Made by a program: the position numbers and the translations under genes. Below, piece by piece: positions 57,581 to 64,000 of a stretch of 64,000 nucleotides of DNA (positions are counted from its first letter, which is position 1; each line of letters opens with the position of its first letter). Origin of the DNA: an uncultured Colwellia sp. (GTDB lineage Bacteria; Pseudomonadota; Gammaproteobacteria; Enterobacterales; Alteromonadaceae). A model generated the notes under the pieces. That model saw nothing but the letters and a program-made list of their open reading frames with translations, was not told the origin of the DNA and did no database searches. The DNA lies in the NCBI GenBank assembly GCA_913063325.1, contig CAJXYE010000006.1:1-64000 (forward strand), read 5' to 3'.

Positions 57581-58222
57581 ATGGAAAGTCATAATAATAA
57601 GCCGTTATCTATGTTGAAATTTAATAATGAACAAGTGGCTGTGCACTCCGTTGTTAATCGGTATCAGGGCTTTTTTAAAATGAATGAATACTCATTACAA
57701 CATAAGCTTTTTTCAGGCAAGTACAGTGAGATTATTACACGAGAAATTTTCGAACGTGGTGATGCTGTGGTTGTCATGCCTTACGACGCAAAATTAGATA
57801 AAGTGTTATTGATAGAGCAATTTAGACCAGGCGCGCTAAGAGGAGATGATAGCCCTTGGTTATTAGAATTCATAGCCGGCATGTTTGATGAGAATGAAAG
57901 TCCCACAGAGGTAGCGATTAGAGAGGCAAAAGAGGAAGCTGATCTCATTCTTTGTAAAAGTGATTTACAGCCTATTATGCAATATCTTTCTAGTCCTGGG
58001 GGCATGAGCGAATGCATTCACCTGTATTTAGGGTATTTTGACAGTACTAAAGTAAATGATGGCGCTATTCATGGCTTGCCTGAAGAGAATGAAGATATTT
58101 TGTTACACCTTGTCAGTCGTCATCAGGCTATGGAGTTATTAGCTCAAGGTAAAATCACTAACGCAGCAACTATTATAGGGTTACAATGGTTGGCAATGAA
58201 CTATCAGTCATTACCTAGTTAA
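57581..58222 (+). CDS. nudF: ADP-ribose pyrophosphatase (Nudix)
   Basis: This 213-residue Nudix hydrolase cleaves ADP-ribose to AMP and ribose 5-phosphate. Conserved parts include LLIEQFRPGAL and the Nudix box GMFDENESPTEVAIREAKEE. The residue after EEA is Asp where most members have Gly. The ATG at 57581 follows AGAGG. It starts the nudF-yqiB-cpdA-yqiA-parE series. Confidence 0.92.
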   Translation: MESHNNKPLSMLKFNNEQVAVHSVVNRYQGFFKMNEYSLQHKLFSGKYSEIITREIFERGDAVVVMPYDAKLDKVLLIEQFRPGALRGDDSPWLLEFIAGMFDENESPTEVAIREAKEEADLILCKSDLQPIMQYLSSPGGMSECIHLYLGYFDSTKVNDGAIHGLPEENEDILLHLVSRHQAMELLAQGKITNAATIIGLQWLAMNYQSLPS

Positions 58223-58257
58223 ACTATTACAGCTAAAATGACGGTTAAGAGGTACCC

Positions 58258-58752
58258 ATGAGTTTTTTTCCTAACAGAGCATTGGCTAATGCGACTAAAC
58301 AAAACTATCAACCTAACTTAGTTAGCTTGATGACTCTGTGTGCTAACAATTATATGTTGCTGCTAAAAGTATTAGCGAGTAAAACAGCACTTGGGGAATC
58401 ACGTCATTTTTTTATAAGTGACTTTCTTTCTTATAATGTAACGATAAAAGAAGTGACTCGATATACCTCTGTGGTTAGTTTTGAACAAGAAGTATTAAGT
58501 ACTTCCTTTAAGAATGTTCCTGGTATTGTTGCTAGCGCACTTCACCCTCGTATGACTATTCGCTTGTATCATGATGCGAGAATGGCAGAAGTCCTTTCCA
58601 CGCAAGACATCAGACAGGTAAAACCACGCTATAGTTATCCAAATAGTCAAATGCACCAACAAGATGAAAAACAGCAAACTAACCAGTTTTTAAATGAATG
58701 GCTACATTTATGTTTGCGCTTAGGGCAAGTGAATGTTGACTTACCTTCCTAA
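58258..58752 (+). CDS. yqiB: YqiB-like DUF1249 protein
   Basis: This 164-residue protein between nudF and cpdA has features of DUF1249 (NYMLLLKVL near the N-terminus, MTIRLYHDARMAEVLS, and EKQQTNQFLNEWLHLCLRLG). Function is not established. The identity rests mainly on gene order and these short motifs. Confidence 0.87.
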   Translation: MSFFPNRALANATKQNYQPNLVSLMTLCANNYMLLLKVLASKTALGESRHFFISDFLSYNVTIKEVTRYTSVVSFEQEVLSTSFKNVPGIVASALHPRMTIRLYHDARMAEVLSTQDIRQVKPRYSYPNSQMHQQDEKQQTNQFLNEWLHLCLRLGQVNVDLPS

Positions 58753-58770
58753 TGTATGAGCTGTTAACTG

Positions 58771-59607
58771 ATGAGTTTAACTGATAAAGACCACTTAAAT
58801 AACAAGCCTGTCGTCTTGGCACAAATAACTGATAGCCATTTATTTTCATCTCCAACAGGCTTACATCACGGTCATAATGTACTTGAAAATCTTAAAAAGG
58901 TTTTGTTAAGTCTTTGTGACAATTTAGAAATTGACTTGATCGTTTTTACTGGTGATCTAACCCAAGATCATACAGAGCAATCCTATCAAAACTTTGTTGA
59001 CTGTGTGCATGCATGTAATGTTACTGTGCCTATTTATTATTTGGCAGGTAATCATGATGAACCAGAGTTATTAGATAAGTACTTTGCCGGTTCACCGTTT
59101 TTACCGAATAAAGACATTTCCATTTCCCACTGGCAAGTTCAACTGCTTGATAGCAAAAGTGCGACACCTGCAGGTTATGTTAGGCAACAAGCATTAGTAC
59201 AATTGAAAACGGTCATTGATCAAAGTAAACATCAATTACTTATGATGCATCATCATCCTATTGATGTGGGATACTTTATTGATAAACACGGTTTACAAAA
59301 CAAGGCTGATTTTTGGCATGTTATTAATGAATATAGCAATATAAAAGCGATCGCTTGTGGTCATGTGCATGGTGCTATGCAGTTAACAAATCCCTTAGCC
59401 AGGCAAGTATGCAAACTTTCGAAAAAAACGTTAAGAACAAAATCAAGCAAGGAGCCTGAGATAGTAACATTATATACTTGTCCTGCTACATCCATTCAAT
59501 TTGATCCCAATGTTGATGGTGTCGCAGCTTTAGCTAAAGGGCCTGGATATAGACTTTTTTATTTACATGCAGATGGGCAGTTAACCACGGATGTTGTTGC
59601 TTTATAA
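58771..59607 (+). CDS. cpdA: 3',5'-cyclic AMP phosphodiesterase CpdA
   Basis: This 278-residue metallophosphoesterase hydrolyses cAMP in E. coli. The five metal-binding motifs are present: LAQITDSHL, FTGDLTQD, LAGNHDEPE, MMHHHPID and CGHVHGAM. It lies 18 bp after yqiB in the conserved series. Confidence 0.93.
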   Translation: MSLTDKDHLNNKPVVLAQITDSHLFSSPTGLHHGHNVLENLKKVLLSLCDNLEIDLIVFTGDLTQDHTEQSYQNFVDCVHACNVTVPIYYLAGNHDEPELLDKYFAGSPFLPNKDISISHWQVQLLDSKSATPAGYVRQQALVQLKTVIDQSKHQLLMMHHHPIDVGYFIDKHGLQNKADFWHVINEYSNIKAIACGHVHGAMQLTNPLARQVCKLSKKTLRTKSSKEPEIVTLYTCPATSIQFDPNVDGVAALAKGPGYRLFYLHADGQLTTDVVAL

Positions 59608-59647
59608 ACCCTAGCGCTAATTATAGCTTTTTAACTTAAAAAGATTA

Positions 59648-60244
59648 ATGATGAAAAAAAAAGTTATCTATATTCATGGTTTTAACTCTTCACCACTGTC
59701 GTTGAAAGCTGAACAAACCCGTAAATACTTAAGGAAGTACTATCCTGACATTGAATTCTTCTGTCCGCAACTTGCTACAACACCAGCCCATGCTATTGCT
59801 CAACTAGAGCAACTTATTGAAAAGCATTGTGAAAATAGTCAATGTTATTTAATTGGATCTTCATTAGGGGGGTATTTTGCTAGCTATCTCTCTGATAAAT
59901 ATAACTTCTTATCGGTGTTAGTGAATCCGGCAATAAAACCTTATGAGCTAATGCATGATTATATGGGCGAGCAAGTAAACCCATATACAGAGGAAGTGTA
60001 TCAAGTGACTAAAGAGCACATACAGCAATTAAGGGCGCTAGAGCATACCGGCCCAACAATTCATTGCCAGCAAAAAAATAATTACCTAGTTATGGTACAA
60101 ACAGGTGACGAAGTGTTAAATTACCAACAAGCTGTGGAAAAATATCAACATTGTCGACTAATAGTACAAGAAGGGGGCGATCATAGCTTTATCGGTTTTG
60201 ATAAGTGCTTAGCCACAATTTTTGACTTTTTAAAACTTGATTAA
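59648..60244 (+). CDS. yqiA: YqiA-type esterase
   Basis: This 198-residue alpha/beta hydrolase has YIHGFNSSPLSLKA at the N-terminus, the nucleophile Ser in IGSSLGGYFA, the Asp in QTGDEVLNY, and the His in GGDHSFIGF. E. coli YqiA is an esterase. Two adjacent ATGs give one residue of uncertainty. It precedes parE. Confidence 0.92.
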   Translation: MMKKKVIYIHGFNSSPLSLKAEQTRKYLRKYYPDIEFFCPQLATTPAHAIAQLEQLIEKHCENSQCYLIGSSLGGYFASYLSDKYNFLSVLVNPAIKPYELMHDYMGEQVNPYTEEVYQVTKEHIQQLRALEHTGPTIHCQQKNNYLVMVQTGDEVLNYQQAVEKYQHCRLIVQEGGDHSFIGFDKCLATIFDFLKLD

Positions 60245-60330
60245 CCACAATGAAATTAGCCATATCTAATATGTCATTGCTAATACGAAAAATACTTAAG
60301 CCTTTTAACCGTGATTAAAATGAGTTTCAA

Positions 60331-62223
60331 ATGACTGACCAATACAACGCCGACTCCATTGAAGTACTTAGTGGCTTAGATCCGGTACGCCATCGTCCTG
60401 GTATGTATACCGACACTTCTCGTCCAAATCATATTGGGCAAGAAGTCATCGATAACTCTGTCGATGAAGCACTTGCCGGACATGCACAAAATATCATTGT
60501 CACTTTAGATAAAGACCAATCGTTAGAAATAATTGATGACGGCCGAGGCATGCCTACCGATATTCACCCTGAAGAAGGGGTTTCTGGCGTTGAACTTATT
60601 TTTTGTAAGTTGCATGCTGGAGGTAAGTTTTCCAATAAAAACTATCAATTTTCAGGTGGTTTACATGGTGTTGGTATTTCAGTCGTCAATGCTTTATCTA
60701 CCCGTGTTGATGTGAGTGTTAGACGAGACAGTAAAGTTTATGAAATGGCCTTTGAACATGGCTATAAAGTTGAAGAGCTAAGAGAAACAGGTACGGTTGG
60801 TAAGCGGAATACTGGTACGCGGGTAAAGTTTTGGCCAGATCCAAAATACTTTGACAGTGCTAAGTTTTCGGCTCGCCGGTTAGTGCATTTACTTAAAGCT
60901 AAGGCAGTATTATGCCCAGGCTTAACGATTAAGTTCCATGACAAAAATGAAGATAAAAAATATGAATGGTGTTATGAAGCCGGTCTGACAGATTACTTAA
61001 TCGATTCCGTAAAAGATTATGTTTCTTTACCAGAACAGCCTTTTGTTGGCAGTTTTACTTCACAACACGAAGCGGCTGAATGGGCTGTTACTTGGTTAAC
61101 TGAAGGCGGTGAAAGCGTAGGCGAGAGTTATGTCAATTTAATTCCTACAGTTTCTGGTGGTACTCATGTTAATGGTATGCGCCAAGGCTTGCTTGAGTCG
61201 ATGCGAGAATTTTGTGAATTCCGCAATATTTTACCACGCGGGGTAAAATTAACGCCTGACGATATTTGGGATAAATGTAGTTATATCTTATCTATTAAGA
61301 TGCAAGACCCACAATTTGCAGGGCAAACCAAAGAGCGTTTATCTTCACGTCAATGTGCGGCTTTTGTTAGTGGTGTGGTAAAAGATTCTTTTAGTTTGTG
61401 GCTAAACGAGCACACAGACAAAGCAGAATTACTGGCAGAGTTTTGTCTCAGTAATGCACAAAAAAGAATGCGAGCTAGTAAAAAAGTAGTACGTAAAAAA
61501 ATCACCTCTGGCCCAGCATTACCTGGAAAATTAACCGATTGTGGCAGCCAAGATTTAGCGAGAACAGAACTGTTTTTAGTAGAAGGCGACTCTGCTGGCG
61601 GTAGTGCCAAACAAGCACGAGATCGTGAATTTCAAGCCATCATGCCACTGCGAGGTAAAATTCTAAATACTTGGGAAGTCGACTCAGGTCAAATCCTTGC
61701 TTCACAAGAAGTACATGATATCTCCGTTGCATTAGGTATCGACCCCGATTCAGATGATTTATCTGAATTACGTTACGGAAAAATTTGTATCTTAGCGGAT
61801 GCCGATTCTGACGGGCTACATATTGCCACCTTATTATGCGCTTTATTTACTCAGCACTTTTTACCTTTAGTACAAGCGGGTCATGTTTATGTTGCTATGC
61901 CACCTTTATATCGAATTGATATCGGTAAAGAAGTTTATTACGCTCTAGACGAAGCGGAAAAAGATGGCATATTAGATAGAATTGAAGCCGAGAAAAAGCG
62001 TGGCAAAGTGAACGTACAGCGCTTTAAGGGCTTGGGCGAAATGAACCCGCCGCAGTTACGTGAAACTACCATGGATCCTAATACGCGTCGTTTAGTCCAG
62101 TTAACGGCTCTCGAAGATGAGCATAGTGAAACGATGGAATTGATGGATATGTTGTTATCGAAAAAACGCAGCCCTGATAGGAAAGAGTGGTTACAAAGCA
62201 AAGGTAATCTGGCTATAACATAA
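60331..62223 (+). CDS. parE: DNA topoisomerase IV subunit B
   Basis: This 630-residue ATPase subunit acts with ParC in decatenation of daughter chromosomes. The GHKL region shows GMYTDTSRPNHIGQEVIDNS, IIDDGRGMP and SGGLHGVGISVVNAL. The TOPRIM region has LVEGDSAGGSAKQARDR and ILADADSDGLHI. The C-terminus contains QRFKGLGEMNPPQLRETTMD. parC is not in the window. Confidence 0.97.
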   Translation: MTDQYNADSIEVLSGLDPVRHRPGMYTDTSRPNHIGQEVIDNSVDEALAGHAQNIIVTLDKDQSLEIIDDGRGMPTDIHPEEGVSGVELIFCKLHAGGKFSNKNYQFSGGLHGVGISVVNALSTRVDVSVRRDSKVYEMAFEHGYKVEELRETGTVGKRNTGTRVKFWPDPKYFDSAKFSARRLVHLLKAKAVLCPGLTIKFHDKNEDKKYEWCYEAGLTDYLIDSVKDYVSLPEQPFVGSFTSQHEAAEWAVTWLTEGGESVGESYVNLIPTVSGGTHVNGMRQGLLESMREFCEFRNILPRGVKLTPDDIWDKCSYILSIKMQDPQFAGQTKERLSSRQCAAFVSGVVKDSFSLWLNEHTDKAELLAEFCLSNAQKRMRASKKVVRKKITSGPALPGKLTDCGSQDLARTELFLVEGDSAGGSAKQARDREFQAIMPLRGKILNTWEVDSGQILASQEVHDISVALGIDPDSDDLSELRYGKICILADADSDGLHIATLLCALFTQHFLPLVQAGHVYVAMPPLYRIDIGKEVYYALDEAEKDGILDRIEAEKKRGKVNVQRFKGLGEMNPPQLRETTMDPNTRRLVQLTALEDEHSETMELMDMLLSKKRSPDRKEWLQSKGNLAIT

Positions 62224-62279
62224 GTGTAATTTTTACATGAGTTTGTTTTAAGTTATCAATCAATAATTAGGGAATGAAT

Positions 62280-62654
62280 ATGAATACAGAGCATATACCA
62301 GGATATTTGGCTGGCGCTGACAGTGATCCTTTAATGATCGTTATGGCTGTTATTCTTATCGCGATGATATTAATTGCAGGTGTTTTATACTTTAAGTTGC
62401 ACGCGATACCTGAGCATATCGCTCATGGAAAAAATCATACCCAGATACAACTGATTGCAATATTAACTATTTTAGCTTTATTTACTCATAATAATATTTT
62501 TTGGATTGCAGCATTAGTGTTAGCTGTGGTTGAATTACCTGACTTCTTAGCTCCTTTAAAATCAATTGCTAAGTCTTTAGAGACTATTGCAGCAAGTAAA
62601 AAAGTTAGAGTAGAGCCCAATACTGATGAAGATGTTATTAAGGAGAACAGTTAA
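62280..62654 (+). CDS. Small inner-membrane protein, partner of HlyD-like protein
   Basis: This 124-residue protein has two or three hydrophobic segments (MIVMAVILIAMILIAGVLYF, QLIAILTILALFTH, IFWIAALVLAVVEL) and a polar tail. I chose the ATG at 62280, six bases after AGGGA; an ATG six bases earlier abuts that site. It ends directly before an HlyD-type gene (the stop is followed at once by its ATG). Small membrane partners of HlyD-like proteins, such as YiaW for YiaV, occur elsewhere; identity with that family is not certain. Confidence 0.6.
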   Translation: MNTEHIPGYLAGADSDPLMIVMAVILIAMILIAGVLYFKLHAIPEHIAHGKNHTQIQLIAILTILALFTHNNIFWIAALVLAVVELPDFLAPLKSIAKSLETIAASKKVRVEPNTDEDVIKENS

Positions 62655-63896
62655 ATGTTAGAAATTTTACTGTGTTCCCTTATCACTATATTGCCAGATT
62701 ATTTATTTAGAAAATATCGTCAGGGTAAAGTCTGGGGAAAAGAAATTACCTTCTTCACCATGTGGTATGAGCTGCGCTGGGGAATAACTGCTTGCGCTAT
62801 TTTAGCGATATCCTTAGTGACTTTAATTTTTTATTACCACCCATCAACAACTAACGCTACGCCCATGTTTCGTACTGTATCGATAATGCCAGAGAAAAGT
62901 GGCCGGGTGCAGCATGTGTTTGTGAAAAACCATCAAATAGTTAAAGTCGGCACACCGCTACTTAGCATGTATGATGAATCTCAAATAGAGGCTATTGAAA
63001 GTGCCAAAGCACAAGTTAGGCAAGTTGAAGCTGAGTTTGTTACTGCTTACGCCCAACATGCGGTGGCCATAAGCCTTGTCGAAAGGGATAAAAGTACCTA
63101 CCAGCGTTCTCTACATGAATATGAACGTAAAAGGAATCTTGCTTCCCAAGGAGGCAATATAATCAGCGAAAGTGAAGTTGAAAAACTGGCTGATACCGTC
63201 GCAATGAAAAAGGCTTCTTTGTCGGCTTCTCTTGCTAATCAAGCAGCAGCTCAAGGAGTCTTAGATACTATACTACCGGCTAAAAAAGCCAGCGCTATGG
63301 AAACCTTAGATAAAGCCAACGTTGAACAAGGAAAACGTACACTCTATGCCCATATTGAAGGAGAGCTACAACAATTTTCTCTGCAACCTGGGGACTTTAT
63401 AAATCCTATGATCCGTTCGGCTGGTGTGATTGTCCCCTCTAGCGGTGAGGCATCAGGCAGAGAGGCAGTGCAAGCGGGCTTTAACCAATTAACCGCCGGT
63501 GTAATCAAGGTGGGAACTTTTGCAGAAATTACCTGTATGTCCAAGCCTTTCACTATCATAGCTATGAGAGTGGCCAGTGTGCAGAGTGTTATTGCGACAG
63601 GACAAATAAGAGCCGTTGAAACTTTATTGGATATACAAGAAAGGGCAAAACCAGGCACACTTACGGTTAAGTTAGTGCCTTTATATGAAGGCGGGCTTGA
63701 TGGCGTCATACCTGGAACAAAATGTATTGCCAATGCCTATAGCTATCATCATGAATTAATTAACAGTGGCACACTGAGTACTACTGAGTCTATCTACTTA
63801 CATATGGTTGATGCAGTGGGTATTGTTCATGCTATTATCTTGCGTATGCAAGCGTTATTACTACCCGTTAAAGGACTCGTCTTTTCAGGACAATAG
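62655..63896 (+). CDS. HlyD-family periplasmic adaptor (membrane fusion protein)
   Basis: This 413-residue protein has a membrane segment near residues 37-57 (TACAILAISLVTLIFYYH), a biotinyl-lipoyl-like half (GRVQHVFVKNHQIVKVGTPLL), a long coiled coil (ESAKAQVRQVEAEF to LANQAAAQG), and a second lipoyl-like half (LQQFSLQPGDFINPM). Such proteins link an inner-membrane pump to an outer-membrane channel. No transporter follows in the window. The last 104 bases of the window (63897-64000) show no gene. Confidence 0.85.
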   Translation: MLEILLCSLITILPDYLFRKYRQGKVWGKEITFFTMWYELRWGITACAILAISLVTLIFYYHPSTTNATPMFRTVSIMPEKSGRVQHVFVKNHQIVKVGTPLLSMYDESQIEAIESAKAQVRQVEAEFVTAYAQHAVAISLVERDKSTYQRSLHEYERKRNLASQGGNIISESEVEKLADTVAMKKASLSASLANQAAAQGVLDTILPAKKASAMETLDKANVEQGKRTLYAHIEGELQQFSLQPGDFINPMIRSAGVIVPSSGEASGREAVQAGFNQLTAGVIKVGTFAEITCMSKPFTIIAMRVASVQSVIATGQIRAVETLLDIQERAKPGTLTVKLVPLYEGGLDGVIPGTKCIANAYSYHHELINSGTLSTTESIYLHMVDAVGIVHAIILRMQALLLPVKGLVFSGQ

Positions 63897-64000
63897 TGTT
63901 CTATCTAAGTAATTAATAACTAAGTTGTAATTACCTGTTTACTGACATCAAACTGTCATACATATGTAATAAAATGAAATTAGGAAATCCTCTTGAGAGA

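Overview
The window looks like chromosomal DNA of a marine gammaproteobacterium of the Alteromonadales, most like Colwellia or a close relative. This is inferred from the low G+C, AT-rich intergenic DNA, the gene content, and local gene orders shared with enterics and Vibrio (tolC/nudF-yqiB-cpdA-yqiA-parE, ygiM/ygiF, leuABCD with a leader peptide). I saw no rRNA, tRNA, CRISPR array, prophage or intact insertion sequence.

Layout. (1) 1-10.3 kb is a denitrification island. A minus-strand heme d1 operon nirC-F-DL-G-H-J runs off the left edge. A hemerythrin gene follows, then on the plus strand nirS (cytochrome cd1 nitrite reductase) and a large NapC/NirT cytochrome fused to an ethylbenzene-dehydrogenase-type heme domain. 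FNR/DNR-like boxes lie in front of nirC and between the hemerythrin gene and nirS. A MITE-like element separates nirH from nirJ. (2) 10.5-18.7 kb is mixed: a VF530 protein, AlkB, small hypothetical proteins, cca, a TonB-dependent receptor with a Fur-like box, and an ExeA-GspB fusion. (3) 18.9-23.2 kb holds a signalling pair: a histidine kinase gene broken by a frameshift and a stop codon, and a receiver-GGDEF-like-EAL regulator. (4) 23.3-28.5 kb is leuABCD with a leucine-rich leader peptide and attenuator. (5) 28.5-39.3 kb is a surface-polysaccharide cluster: glycosyltransferases, an acyltransferase, WecB and Wzi. (6) 39.4-43.1 kb has ygiM, ygiF, an L,D-transpeptidase, and an Lpp-like lipoprotein gene that is frameshifted. 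(7) 43.2-49.7 kb is a YjfI/PspA/DUF2491 plus lipoprotein/DUF350/spermidine-synthase-like membrane-stress locus. Its two transcription units carry copies of one perfect palindrome, GACATATTATGTC. (8) 49.9-64 kb has glnE, an lpxL-like acyltransferase, a GT4 enzyme, tolC, nudF-yqiB-cpdA-yqiA-parE, and a DUF/HlyD-type membrane pair.

How the genes fit together. The nir genes make and load heme d1 and reduce nitrite to NO under low oxygen. The polysaccharide, LpxL, TolC, Lpp/Ldt and PspA genes concern the envelope. The least explained parts are the PspA/DUF350/aminopropyltransferase locus with its shared operator and the NirT fusion. All functional calls are by recognition of motifs and gene order; no database search was run.
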